This document shows, piece by piece, positions 9,133 through 18,764 of a stretch of 64,000 bases of DNA (within the stretch, counting starts at the first letter, position 1; every line of letters starts with the position of its first letter). The notes under the pieces are model-generated. The model saw only the letters and a program-made list of their open reading frames with translations, did not search any database and was not told the DNA's origin. The position numbers and the translations under genes were made by a program. Location: positions 46,641 through 110,640 of the forward strand of contig JANNDY010000121.1 in the NCBI GenBank assembly GCA_031378345.1. The letters are read 5' to 3'. The DNA is from Emticicia sp031378345. Lineage in GTDB: Bacteria; Bacteroidota; Bacteroidia; Cytophagales; Spirosomataceae.

Positions 9133-12100
9133 ATGAAACATTATTTACATTTATTTCTACCTTTAATCAAAACAACCAAGCATAGGTTTGTTTACACATT
9201 TTTTGCAATGTTCTTCGCATTTTGCAGCTATGCAGCTGATATTACGATTACAGGTAAAGTAATTGACGCCGAGAAAGGCGAATTCTTACCAGGGGTCAGT
9301 ATTACGATTAAAGGAACTTCACGTGGTGCAACTACAGATGGGAAAGGCGACTATTCTATTAAAGTTCCTAACAAAAACGCTGTCTTGGTATTTAGCTTCT
9401 TAGGCTACGAAAGCCAAGAAATTGAAGTTGGTAATCAGACAATTATTAGCGTAAGTATGGCAGCTGATGCAAAATCACTCGAAGAGGTTATTGTGGTGGG
9501 CTATGGCACTCAAAAGAAAGTAAACATGACTGGAGCGGTTTCGAGCATTGATTCAAAAGCCATTGAAAATCGCCCTTCAAGTAATTTAGCGAATGCACTT
9601 CAAGGTACAAGCCCAGGACTTATTATTACTCGTTCAAATGGTCAGCCAGGAAGTGAAGGTATTGGTATTCAGATTCGGGGAGCATCATCAGCAAATGGAA
9701 GCATTGACCCTTTGGTGATACTTGACGGCGTTACTGTTCCAAGCAATACCCTACAATCGCTTAATCCAAATGATGTTGAAAATATTAGTATTTTGAAAGA
9801 TGCAGCGGCTGCTGCCATTTATGGAGCACAAGCAGCTGGTGGGGTTATTTTGGTTACCACAAAGAAAGCAAAATCAGGAAAGGTTAAGTTCAGTTATTTG
9901 GCACAACAAGGTACCGACTGGTCAATTAATGTACCTGAAAGAATGACATTATTAGAAGAAGCTGAATTTGCAAATTTATCACGCAAAAACTCTGGAAGTG
10001 GTCCTGAATATTCGGCAGATGATATTCAAAGAATCAAAGACGGTGTACCGTATGTGGTAAATCCAGCTGATACTACTACTTACTTATTTTATAACCAAAC
10101 TCCATTAACCGACCAATTGTTGAATAAATATTCTACCATGACAACTCAAAATTTAAGTATGTCAGGTGGCTCGGATAAGCTAAACTTCTTATTATCAGGT
10201 GGTTATTATGGTAAAAAAGGCATATTTAAGGTTGGCCCCGACGGTTATAAAAGATATAACCTTCGATTAAATTTGGGAGCTCAACTAACTAAAATTTTTT
10301 CCCTTGATGCACGATTATCTTATACAAAAGACCAACAAGATGCTGTTTCTGGTGGCTTAAACGGTCAAGGTCTTATCTACGAAATTTATCGTTTACGTAC
10401 TCGGTCACCATTCTTTACACCTGACGGACTTTATAATGGTGCAGGGTCGTCAGCAACTGCTTATGCAAGACTTGAAGCAGGTGGCTATAATGTTTATAAA
10501 AGAAATTATTATGATGGTACGTTTACTCTCAAAGCAGCAAATATTGTAAAGGGACTGGTTTTAAGGGCGGTTGTCGGTACTCAATATCGTATTGGTGATA
10601 GAGCGAATTTTGCACGAACTGTGCCTTTGTGGGGAAGAGGAAAGATTTTGAGCTACATCAATCAAGTGAATAGTTATACATTGACAGATGAACTAACAAA
10701 CTCAAAAAACATACAGTTTTTGGCAAATTATGACAAATCTTTTAACAAAAAACACAATTTGGGTTTAATGCTTGGTTATAATTACGAAGACTATAGATTT
10801 GAGAATATGGTGGCTGGTGCAACAAATTTAGTGAGTAACGATTTACCAACCCTTAATTTGGGTGATGATAAAACTAAAACAAATAGCCAGTCAATTGGAA
10901 CAAATGCCTCACAATCTGTTTTTGGAAGAGCAAATTATAACTACGATGGAAAATATCTAATTGAAGGGACAGTTCGTCGCGATGAAAGTTCAAGATTGGC
11001 TCAGGGATTAAGAGTGAAAATATTTCCTGCTGCTTCTGTAGGTTGGAATCTACACCGTGAAAATTTCATGAAAGATTTGAATTTTATTTCTGAATTGAAA
11101 CTTCGTGGTTCATGGGGTCGCTTAGGAGGTGCTTTAGGTGGTAGCACTATCGGAAACTACGATTATCTCAGTCAATTAAGTAGAGGTTCTACTTTGGTTT
11201 TGGGCGATTCTCGTGCATCGTATCTTTTTCAAGGTTCAATTCCATCGCAAGTTTTATCGTGGGAAACTATTGAAACAACCAACGGTGGAGTTGATATTGG
11301 TTTATTCAAAAACAAACTCCAAATCAACGCTGATTATTACGTAAAATATAATCGTAATATGCTTACACCTCAAAACCTTCCTGCAGTAATTGGCATTGGC
11401 ACACCAAAGAAAAACAATGGGGAACTGAAATCTTGGGGTTGGGAACTTGAGGCACGATATAGAGGTCAAATCGGCAAAGATTTCTCATATACGATTGCTG
11501 GAAACTTATCAGATAACCAAAATAAGCTTGTCAATTTTGCCGGTAGAAATATTGTTTTTGCTGGTACAAACAGTATTGTTGAAGGTTATCCGCTGAACAG
11601 TGTTTTTGGCTACCAAACTGAAGGCTATTTTCAAACGGCTGATGAAGTGAAAGCTTGGGCGTTTCAAGATAATAGAACTGGTGCTGGTGATGTAAAATAT
11701 TTTGACCTCAACGGGGATGCTAAAATAAATGTAGGTAAAGGAAATACTACAGATTTTGGTGACCTTGTTTATCTTGGTACAACACAACCACGCTTAGTTT
11801 TTGGAACGACTTTAGGTTTTAATTATAAAGGTTTTGATTTTTCAGCATTTATTCAGGGCGTAGGTAAGCGTTCATTCCGTCCAGAGACTCAAACAATTGC
11901 CCCATTGTTGGTTACTTGGAAACAAGCATTAGCTATACATAGAGATTACTGGACTCCAGAAACACCAAATGCTCTATACCCAAGACCATATACAGGTGGC
12001 GACCACAACTACAGAGTATCTGATAAATGGTTGTTGAATGGACAGTATGCTCGTTTGAAAAACTTACAATTAGGCTATACAATTCCCGAAAAAGTGAGTG

Positions 12101-12270
12101 CTCGTTTGAAAATATCAAGAGCAAGAATTTTCTTTTCGGCACAAGACATTTTGACATTCTCTAAATTAGGCAATTTTAAAGGTTATTTCGACCCCGAGCA
12201 ACGTGATAATATCGAGAATGATTATCCCTTCTTTGCAACAGCCTCGGCTGGTATTAATCTTAATTTTTAA
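9133..12270 (+). CDS. SusC/RagA-family TonB-dependent outer-membrane transporter
   Basis: The 1045-residue protein has a signal peptide, then a carboxypeptidase-regulatory-like domain (TITGKVIDAEKGEFLPGVSI, about 37-110). The SusC signature EEVIVVGYGTQKK follows near 117-130, then the plug domain (about 135-245, with ILKDAAAAAIYGAQAAGGVI) and a 22-strand barrel ending in ASAGINLNF. SusC proteins import oligosaccharides with energy from TonB/ExbBD. The susD gene follows 47 bases downstream and is surely its partner. The length is usual for the family. Confidence 0.97.
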   Translation: MKHYLHLFLPLIKTTKHRFVYTFFAMFFAFCSYAADITITGKVIDAEKGEFLPGVSITIKGTSRGATTDGKGDYSIKVPNKNAVLVFSFLGYESQEIEVGNQTIISVSMAADAKSLEEVIVVGYGTQKKVNMTGAVSSIDSKAIENRPSSNLANALQGTSPGLIITRSNGQPGSEGIGIQIRGASSANGSIDPLVILDGVTVPSNTLQSLNPNDVENISILKDAAAAAIYGAQAAGGVILVTTKKAKSGKVKFSYLAQQGTDWSINVPERMTLLEEAEFANLSRKNSGSGPEYSADDIQRIKDGVPYVVNPADTTTYLFYNQTPLTDQLLNKYSTMTTQNLSMSGGSDKLNFLLSGGYYGKKGIFKVGPDGYKRYNLRLNLGAQLTKIFSLDARLSYTKDQQDAVSGGLNGQGLIYEIYRLRTRSPFFTPDGLYNGAGSSATAYARLEAGGYNVYKRNYYDGTFTLKAANIVKGLVLRAVVGTQYRIGDRANFARTVPLWGRGKILSYINQVNSYTLTDELTNSKNIQFLANYDKSFNKKHNLGLMLGYNYEDYRFENMVAGATNLVSNDLPTLNLGDDKTKTNSQSIGTNASQSVFGRANYNYDGKYLIEGTVRRDESSRLAQGLRVKIFPAASVGWNLHRENFMKDLNFISELKLRGSWGRLGGALGGSTIGNYDYLSQLSRGSTLVLGDSRASYLFQGSIPSQVLSWETIETTNGGVDIGLFKNKLQINADYYVKYNRNMLTPQNLPAVIGIGTPKKNNGELKSWGWELEARYRGQIGKDFSYTIAGNLSDNQNKLVNFAGRNIVFAGTNSIVEGYPLNSVFGYQTEGYFQTADEVKAWAFQDNRTGAGDVKYFDLNGDAKINVGKGNTTDFGDLVYLGTTQPRLVFGTTLGFNYKGFDFSAFIQGVGKRSFRPETQTIAPLLVTWKQALAIHRDYWTPETPNALYPRPYTGGDHNYRVSDKWLLNGQYARLKNLQLGYTIPEKVSARLKISRARIFFSAQDILTFSKLGNFKGYFDPEQRDNIENDYPFFATASAGINLNF

Positions 12271-12317
12271 GCAATTAGTAAATCTAACATACTGATAATC
12301 AACGATTAACTAATTAA

Positions 12318-13955
12318 ATGACATTAAAAATGAAATCTAAATTTAAATTTAAATATATTTTTTCTACTTGCCTACTATTTTTAGGCATGACAGCCTGCGA
12401 AGTTGAACGACTTCCTGAAACATCAATAAGTGATGCAACTTTTTGGCGTTCAGAAACTGATTTAATTGCAGCCACCAATTATCTTTATATCTTTATTCCA
12501 GCTTTCAATACTGAAGATGTTTGGTCGGATGATGCCATTGGTCTTACTTCAAATAGTATTAGCGATGGCTCACGTTTAGCACCATCAACAGACGGAACCT
12601 ACAATAATTCTTATGTTTTGATTAGAGCTGCAAATAATATCATCGAAAAAGGTCCAAAAGCAGCAAGCACCACAAGTACCGCAGTTATTGATAGATATTT
12701 GGCCGAAGCACGTTTTTTTAGAGCTTGGGGTTATTATAATTTAGTTTCACGCTATGGTGATGTGCCTTTGATTACAAAAATTTTAGAAGATTCTTCACCA
12801 GAATTAACCTCACCAGCCAGTACTCGTGCTCAAATTTTTGATTTAATATATCAAGACCTTGATTTTGCTGCTTCAAAATTACCGACAATGGCGGCACTTG
12901 GAACTGGTAATTTTGGAAGAATCTCAAATACTGGAGCATTGGCATTCAAAGCTCGTGTGGCACTTTTTGAAGGAACTCGCTCGAAATTTCATAAATATGG
13001 TGATGCAAACAAGCATTTAGCAGTAGCTGTTGCAGCAGCTAAAGCAGTTATTGATAGCAGACAGCACGCTTTATTTGGCAATTACTTTGATCTGTTTCAA
13101 TATGCAGGTGAAGGTTTAGCAAACAAAGAAAATATCCTTGTAAAACAATATGGTGTTAGTTTGATTGACAGAGTAATTATACATTCTTATTTTAGAGGAA
13201 CACTCGAAAATGGCAATAAAAATCCAACAAAGAGTCTCACCGATTCATATTTAATGAAAGATGGCTTGCCAACCTCAAAATCGCCATTATACAAAACCCC
13301 AACGGCTACGCTTGAGGTTTTTAATAACCGGGATGATAGAATGATACAAACAATTATGAAACGAGGAGACCCTTATATTTTTACTAAAAAAGTGTTTGAT
13401 GTATCTCCTTTAGTTTTCCAAAAAACAGGCTTTTGTTTCAGAAAATTTTCAAATATTGATGACTGGAACACTCAGGCTTCTTCTATCGACCGTCCAGTAT
13501 TACGTTATGCAGAGGTACTTTTGGCTTATGCTGAAGCAAAGTATGAATTGGATGGAAGTATCAGTGATGCTGATTTAGAATTAGCAATCAACCCATTACG
13601 TACAAGAGGAAAAATTGCGAAATTGACCAATGCTTTTGTCAAAACTAATAATTTGGATATGCGTGAGGAACTTCGACGTGAACGTCGAGTAGAATTAGCT
13701 CAAGAAGGATTTCGTTATTGGGACTTGATTCGTTGGAAAACTGCTGAAATCGAATTGCCAAAACCAGTTTTGGGTAACTATTTCTTCAAAACTGAGTTTG
13801 GTACTGCTACAACTGTCAATCTTACAGCCGATAATTTTATATTGGTTACGCCAGCGAGTTTCCGTAAATTCGACCCTGCTAAAGACTATTTATGGCCTTT
13901 ACCTTTAAATGAAATTTCATTAAATCCAAATCTCAAACAGAATCCAAGTTGGTAA
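12318..13955 (+). CDS. SusD/RagB-family nutrient-uptake lipoprotein
   Basis: This is a complete SusD: a lipoprotein signal peptide ending in the lipobox LGMTAC, an N-terminal TPR-like fold with the segment RYLAEARFFRAWGYYNLV, and the C-terminal markers RRERRVELAQEGFRYWDLIRW and DYLWPLPLNEISLNPN. It caps the SusC transporter and binds the glycan at the cell surface. The start may be 12318 or the in-frame ATG at 12330; both leave a workable signal. A terminator hairpin follows 17 bases after the stop. It is related to, but clearly distinct from, the partial SusD at the window start, so two SusCD systems flank this locus. Confidence 0.96.
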   Translation: MTLKMKSKFKFKYIFSTCLLFLGMTACEVERLPETSISDATFWRSETDLIAATNYLYIFIPAFNTEDVWSDDAIGLTSNSISDGSRLAPSTDGTYNNSYVLIRAANNIIEKGPKAASTTSTAVIDRYLAEARFFRAWGYYNLVSRYGDVPLITKILEDSSPELTSPASTRAQIFDLIYQDLDFAASKLPTMAALGTGNFGRISNTGALAFKARVALFEGTRSKFHKYGDANKHLAVAVAAAKAVIDSRQHALFGNYFDLFQYAGEGLANKENILVKQYGVSLIDRVIIHSYFRGTLENGNKNPTKSLTDSYLMKDGLPTSKSPLYKTPTATLEVFNNRDDRMIQTIMKRGDPYIFTKKVFDVSPLVFQKTGFCFRKFSNIDDWNTQASSIDRPVLRYAEVLLAYAEAKYELDGSISDADLELAINPLRTRGKIAKLTNAFVKTNNLDMREELRRERRVELAQEGFRYWDLIRWKTAEIELPKPVLGNYFFKTEFGTATTVNLTADNFILVTPASFRKFDPAKDYLWPLPLNEISLNPNLKQNPSW

Positions 13956-13972
13956 TCATTTATATCAAATCG

Positions 13973-14006
13973 CCCTTTCTGTGAATACTTACAGAAAGGG
14001 TTTTTT
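13973..14006 (+). terminator. Intrinsic terminator of the SusCD unit
   Basis: A perfect 10-bp stem (CCCTTTCTGT / ACAGAAAGGG) with an 8-base loop is followed at once by six T residues. It lies 17 bases after the susD stop. The next reading frame begins just beyond it. Confidence 0.85.
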
Positions 14007-14007
14007 C

Positions 14008-14376
14008 ATGTTCAACTCTATGCGAAGTGTTATTTTCAACACAATACTTTTAGTTATTTTACTATCATGTTCAAAACAAGATGGTACTACTCCTACACCC
14101 GATTTGCCTGCAAATCTTAAATCCTTAAAATTAGAACATCCACGTCTTTTTTTGACCGACGAAAAATTAAATCAATTGAAAGAGCTTCGTAAAACTGATG
14201 CGGTTTTAGACAAATATATCAACACAGTTATTGCTACATCAAATTCACTTGTAACAAAACCCATGCTCACTCGTATGCTCATTGGTCCTCGATTATTAGA
14301 TGTTAGTCGTGAATTGCCCAAACGAACTACGCACCTCGCAATGGCTTATAGTTTTACAGCAGATAAATATATTTAA
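14008..14376 (+). pseudogene. Truncated heparinase II/III-type lyase, N-terminal remnant
   Basis: The 122-residue product begins with a lipoprotein signal (lipobox ILLSC). It then matches the first part of the intact lyase encoded at 16846-18678, pairing HPRLFLTDEKLNQLKEL with HPRILLLKNEE, and IGPRLLDVSREL with IGRRLLDKSREC. It stops after YSFTADKYI, where the intact protein continues with KKYLTRCEAELL and another 480 or so residues. The toroid and the whole C-terminal catalytic part are missing. The next gene starts one base after this stop, so an internal deletion probably removed the rest. The frame starts directly behind the SusCD terminator; the upstream GTG at 13981 lies inside the hairpin and is unlikely. 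A secreted short product cannot be excluded, but no lyase activity is expected. Confidence 0.75.
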
Positions 14377-14377
14377 A

Positions 14378-15367
14378 ATGTTCAATTCTATCAAACCAAA
14401 ACTACTTTTCATACTTTTAGTTTTATGGGGAGTGCTCCCAAAAATACTTTTTGCACAAACCCCAAAGATGTATTTTAGTGATACATCAGTTGCAAATAGA
14501 CCTTTTGCCAAAGACCCGTATGTTATCTTTTTCAAGAATCAATATTGGATGTATTATACTATTCCAGATGAATTTAAAAAAGTATTGCATATCGGAATTG
14601 CAACGAGTATAGATTTGAATAATTGGGAAAAAATCGGTGATATATTTGGTGAGAAAGGAACTGTCGAAGCAAATGGAATTTGTGCACCAAGTGCATTGAT
14701 AAAAGATGGCGTTCTTCATCTTTTTTACCAAACCTACGGAAATGCAAAATTGGATGCCATATGCCATGCTTTTTCCAAAAACGGGATTGATTTTGAAAGA
14801 GACCCAACAAACCCAATTTTTCGCCCAAAAATAAGCGATTGGTCATGTGGAAGGGCAATTGATGCCGAGGTAATTGAGTATAAAAACCAATATTTTCTCT
14901 ATTATGCCACAAGAGACCCAAGCTATAAAATCCAACAACAAGGAGTAGCCACTGCTCCAATTAACAGCAATTTTGACCGAAATAGTTGGTCAGAAATACC
15001 AAATATGCCTATGTTGAAACCCGAATTGGATTGGGAATTAAAGTGCATCGAAGCGGCTTCTTGCATCAAAAAAGGAAAGTATTTGTATATGTTTTATGCT
15101 GGTGGATACAATAATGAGCCACAGCAAATTGGCGTTGCCAAAAGTAAAGATGGCATTCATTGGCAGCGAATTTCGAATGACCCATTTTTGAAAAACGGGA
15201 AAAAAGGCACTTGGAATGAAAGTGAAAGCGGTCATCCAAATATTTTAAAAGCCGAAAATGGAAAATATTACCTTTTTTTTCAGGGAAACAATGACAAAGG
15301 CAAAACTTGGTATTTATCAAATGTTGAAATTGGGTGGAATAAAAATGGGCCTTTTTTGAAAAACTAA
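14378..15367 (+). CDS. Five-bladed beta-propeller glycosidase-like protein (GH43/GH32/GH117 superfamily)
   Basis: The protein starts at the ATG one base after the truncated lyase; the earlier in-frame start at 14300 would overlap that remnant and precede the signal peptide. The signal ends near ILFAQ. The mature part shows repeated propeller strands: FAKDPYVIFFKNQYWMYYT, IGIATSIDLNNWEKIG, EVIEYKNQYFLYYATRD, IGVAKSKDGIHWQRI and HPNILKAENGKYYLFFQG. Acidic residues at blade starts (AKDPYV, AIDAEV) fit GH43-like catalytic centres. Within a uronic-acid locus it could remove side-chain or terminal neutral sugars. The family assignment is made at fold level only. Confidence 0.7.
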   Translation: MFNSIKPKLLFILLVLWGVLPKILFAQTPKMYFSDTSVANRPFAKDPYVIFFKNQYWMYYTIPDEFKKVLHIGIATSIDLNNWEKIGDIFGEKGTVEANGICAPSALIKDGVLHLFYQTYGNAKLDAICHAFSKNGIDFERDPTNPIFRPKISDWSCGRAIDAEVIEYKNQYFLYYATRDPSYKIQQQGVATAPINSNFDRNSWSEIPNMPMLKPELDWELKCIEAASCIKKGKYLYMFYAGGYNNEPQQIGVAKSKDGIHWQRISNDPFLKNGKKGTWNESESGHPNILKAENGKYYLFFQGNNDKGKTWYLSNVEIGWNKNGPFLKN

Positions 15368-15409
15368 TTGATTTTATAGGTCTTTAAATCAATCATAAAT
15401 GAATTAATA

Positions 15410-16849
15410 ATGATCAGAAAATTACCAATATTACTTCTATTAAATTATCTTTTCCCAATTGTCATTTTTGCTCAAAAAGATGATGGTTTTAGGGGAATTT
15501 GGTACTATATTGGCAAAACAAACAACGAATACGTGCATAAATATAGTGGTGGCTTAGGTACTTATCCATCAAATCATTATCCATTTTCGATTTATTCAAA
15601 AAAAACTAATAAGACCTTTTTCTGTTATGGAGGTGCATCAAAAGATTCGATTCCAAGTCTTTTGCACGAAATTGCCTATTTTGATCATAAAACTAAAATG
15701 GTTTCAAAACCGACAATCGTTTTGGATAAAAAGACTAATGATGCCCACGACAATCCTGTTTTGAGTATCGACGATTCAGGTTTTATTTGGCTTTTTTCTA
15801 CATCGCATGGAGTCGAAAGGCCATCTTACATTCATAGAAGTAAAAAACCTTTTGATATTTCAGAATTTGAAAAAATTGAGGCGACTCGCATTGAAAAAAA
15901 TCAAAAAGTACCTTTCGATAACTTCTCTTATTTGCAAATATATCATCAGCAACCCAATGGTTTTTTAGGTTTATTGACACATTATGAAAAAGGGATGTTG
16001 AAATTTGGAAAAAGTAAGTTAAGAAGAACGATGGGTTTTATTACGAGTAAAGATGGGATAAATTGGTCTGAAATAAAAGATTTGGGAATAATCGAAGAAG
16101 GACATTATCAAACAAGCGGTATAAAGGGTGATAAAATAGGAACCTCTTTTAATTTTCATCCAAATACTGAAAAAGGTGCAGGGCTTGATTTCAGAACAAA
16201 TTTGTATTATTTGCAAACAACCGATTTTGGAAATTCATGGCAAACTGCTGATAATCAATCAGTAAGCCTCCCGATAAATATGATTAATAATAATTCATTG
16301 GTTCGTGATTATCAAAAAGAAGGACTAAATGTTTATATCAACGACATAGCGTTTGACTCTAAAAATCAGCCTATAATTCTTTATATTACCAGTAAAGGGC
16401 CTGATCCAGGACCCAAAAATGCTCCTTTTACGTGGTGGATTGCTCATTGGAATGAAAAGCAATGGCAATTTTCTGAAATTACAACATCCGACCACAATTA
16501 CGATATGGGTTCACTTTATGTTGAAGGTAAAACTTGGAAAATAATAGCACCAACAGGAAATGGTCCACAAGCTTTTAATACAGGAGGCGAAGTTGTTTTG
16601 TGGCAAAGTGAAAATATGGGTAAAAATTGGAAAAAAATAAAACAACTAACCCAAAATAGCAAATTCAATCATTCATATCCTCGAAAGCCTATTGATGCTC
16701 ATACCGATTTTTACGCATTTTGGGCAGATGGGCACGGTAGAGAACCTTCAAATTCAACACTTTATTTTTCAGATAAAAATGGAAATGTGTATCAATTACC
16801 AAAAACAATGACAAAAGATTTCGAAAAACCTATACTTTTAAGAAAATGA
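15410..16849 (+). CDS. BNR_4-repeat secreted protein, possible polysaccharide lyase
   Basis: The 479-residue protein has a signal peptide (to about IFAQ) and begins its mature part with DDGFRGIWYYIGKTNNEYV, then YSGGLGTYPSNHYPFSIYS. These features belong to the BNR_4 (sialidase-type propeller) proteins. Asp-box-like turns (DDSGFIWLFS, SKDGINWSEI, TDFGNSWQT) indicate a seven-bladed propeller. Conserved-looking His and Arg (NDAHDNPVLSIDD, STSHGVERPSYIHRS) lie where the propeller ulvan lyases of PL24/PL25 carry catalytic residues, which is a resemblance and not proof. The stop overlaps the start of the next lyase gene by four bases (ATGA), so the two are translationally coupled. It could be a lyase, a sialidase-like hydrolase or a binding protein. 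Confidence 0.7.
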   Translation: MIRKLPILLLLNYLFPIVIFAQKDDGFRGIWYYIGKTNNEYVHKYSGGLGTYPSNHYPFSIYSKKTNKTFFCYGGASKDSIPSLLHEIAYFDHKTKMVSKPTIVLDKKTNDAHDNPVLSIDDSGFIWLFSTSHGVERPSYIHRSKKPFDISEFEKIEATRIEKNQKVPFDNFSYLQIYHQQPNGFLGLLTHYEKGMLKFGKSKLRRTMGFITSKDGINWSEIKDLGIIEEGHYQTSGIKGDKIGTSFNFHPNTEKGAGLDFRTNLYYLQTTDFGNSWQTADNQSVSLPINMINNNSLVRDYQKEGLNVYINDIAFDSKNQPIILYITSKGPDPGPKNAPFTWWIAHWNEKQWQFSEITTSDHNYDMGSLYVEGKTWKIIAPTGNGPQAFNTGGEVVLWQSENMGKNWKKIKQLTQNSKFNHSYPRKPIDAHTDFYAFWADGHGREPSNSTLYFSDKNGNVYQLPKTMTKDFEKPILLRK

Positions 16850-18678
16850 AAATAAAACTATTTATTTTGTCTTTTTTGACCTTTATTAAGGCTTTTTCTC
16901 AAAATTTGCCCAATCATCCTCGAATTTTATTGCTGAAAAATGAGGAAAATTCTATCGTTGAGAACATCAAGAACGATAAAAATTGGGCTAAAATTCATCA
17001 GACAATAATTGATGAAAGTGATAAAATTATTAGTTTACCTACCTTAGAGCGTATCCAAATTGGCAGAAGATTATTGGACAAATCAAGGGAATGTTTACGC
17101 CGAGTTTTTTATCTTTCTTATGCTTACCGCATATCAAAAGACAAAAAATATCTGACTCGCTGCGAAGCCGAATTATTGAAAGTTTCTCAATTTTCAGACT
17201 GGAATCCAAGCCATTTTCTTGATGTTGCCGAAATGACTTTGGGCGTTGCCATCGGTTACGATTGGCTCTATGATGATTTATCAGAAAATTCTCGAAAAAT
17301 CATCAAAGAGGCTATTTTGAAAAAAGGAATTGAGCCTTCATTCGACTCAAAGTATAACTCTTGGCTAAAAGCAAGTCATAACTGGAATCAGGTTTGCAAT
17401 GCAGGCATGACTTATGGTGCTTTGGCGATTTATGAAGAAAATCCAACGCTCTCAAAACAAATTATTGACCGAGCAAAAGAGTCTATAAAGTTGCCTTTGG
17501 AAGACTATAATCCTGATGGTGCTTATCCCGAAGGTTATGCTTATTGGGGCTATGGAACGAGTTTTCATGTGCTATTTTTGAGTGTCTTACAAAAACTACA
17601 AATGACTGATAGTCAGATAGATACGGGTTTTCAGAAAACCGCTCCATACTTCCAAAACCTGATTGGAACGTCTGGAAAAAACTTTAATTATTCAGATGCA
17701 GGAAGCGGTACAGGACTCAACGCAGCAATGTTTTGGTTTGCCAATCATAGCAAAAATAACAGCCTTCTTTTCAACGAAAAAAACTATTTGGAAGATGCTT
17801 CCAAAATGAGAGGAAACCGTATTTTGCCAGCCGCCATGATTTGGGGAAAAGATCTAAACTTAGATAAAATCGAAGCTCCAACCGATAAGATTTGGGTTGG
17901 TCAAGGTAAAAGTCCAGTTGCAATGATGCGAACTTCTTGGACGGATAAAAATGGAATTTATGTGGGTTTTAAGGCTGGTTCTGCCGCAGTAAATCATGCA
18001 CATATGGATATCGGTTCTTTTGTAATGGATGCTTTGGGCGAGCGATGGGCAATGGATTTGGGTATGCAAGAATATGAATCTTTGGAGTCGAAAGGCATAA
18101 AGCTATGGGATAAAACCCAAATTGGGCAGCGTTGGGAAATCATGCGATACAATAATTTTTATCATAATACGCTCACTTTCGACCAAAAATTACAAAATGT
18201 GGAGGGTAAGGCTTCGATTAAAAATTTCACTAAAAATTCTAAATTTTTGAGTGCAGTTTCTGATTTGAGCGATATTTATAAAGGTCAGGTCAAAAAAGTG
18301 GAGCGTGGAGTTGCAATTATTGATGAAAAATATGTTTTAATTAAAGACGAAATTGAAAGCAATGAAAACGAAACGACAGTTCGTTGGGCTATGCTAACCA
18401 CAGCAAAAGTTGAGAGCATTAATAAAAATTTTATAACGCTTTCTCAAAATGGGAAAATGCTTAATTTGATTGTTTCGCAGCCTTCCAAAGTTGAATGGAA
18501 AAATTACGAAACCAAACCAGTTCATGAATATGACGCAACCAATGAAGGTACGCAAATTATAGGTTTTGAAGTGAAAATCCCGAAAAATTCAAAGAAAAAA
18601 TTGACAGTGATTATGATTCCAAATCAACTTTCTAATGATAAAATTTCTGTAAAAGATTTAAAAAAATGGAAAGATTGA
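16846..18678 (+). CDS. Heparinase II/III-like polysaccharide lyase
   Basis: The protein has a signal peptide (KAFSQ) and an alpha/alpha-toroid half with ASHNWNQVCNAGMTYGALA near 181-199 and DYNPDGAYPEGYAYWGYG near 222-239, typical of heparinase II-type and related lyases. A C-terminal heparinase II/III-like beta-sandwich follows with VNHAHMDIGSFVMDALGERW near 383-402. The conserved Asn/His, Tyr and His of these motifs are the expected catalytic set for beta-elimination next to a uronic acid. The gene overlaps the upstream BNR_4 gene by four bases. The truncated lyase at 14008-14376 is its paralogue. Heparin, alginate or another uronate polymer could be the substrate. Confidence 0.85.
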   Translation: MKIKLFILSFLTFIKAFSQNLPNHPRILLLKNEENSIVENIKNDKNWAKIHQTIIDESDKIISLPTLERIQIGRRLLDKSRECLRRVFYLSYAYRISKDKKYLTRCEAELLKVSQFSDWNPSHFLDVAEMTLGVAIGYDWLYDDLSENSRKIIKEAILKKGIEPSFDSKYNSWLKASHNWNQVCNAGMTYGALAIYEENPTLSKQIIDRAKESIKLPLEDYNPDGAYPEGYAYWGYGTSFHVLFLSVLQKLQMTDSQIDTGFQKTAPYFQNLIGTSGKNFNYSDAGSGTGLNAAMFWFANHSKNNSLLFNEKNYLEDASKMRGNRILPAAMIWGKDLNLDKIEAPTDKIWVGQGKSPVAMMRTSWTDKNGIYVGFKAGSAAVNHAHMDIGSFVMDALGERWAMDLGMQEYESLESKGIKLWDKTQIGQRWEIMRYNNFYHNTLTFDQKLQNVEGKASIKNFTKNSKFLSAVSDLSDIYKGQVKKVERGVAIIDEKYVLIKDEIESNENETTVRWAMLTTAKVESINKNFITLSQNGKMLNLIVSQPSKVEWKNYETKPVHEYDATNEGTQIIGFEVKIPKNSKKKLTVIMIPNQLSNDKISVKDLKKWKD

Positions 18679-18764
18679 AGCATTGAAATTCCTTTTTCAA
18701 AATTTCAACTTCCAAAAATTACAATAATTTCGTAAAATTCAACCCTCAAAATGCACAAAAACTC

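Noticed and set aside
14300..14377. Longer N-terminus of the propeller glycosidase
   Set aside because: It would overlap the truncated lyase frame and lies upstream of the natural signal peptide beginning at 14378.
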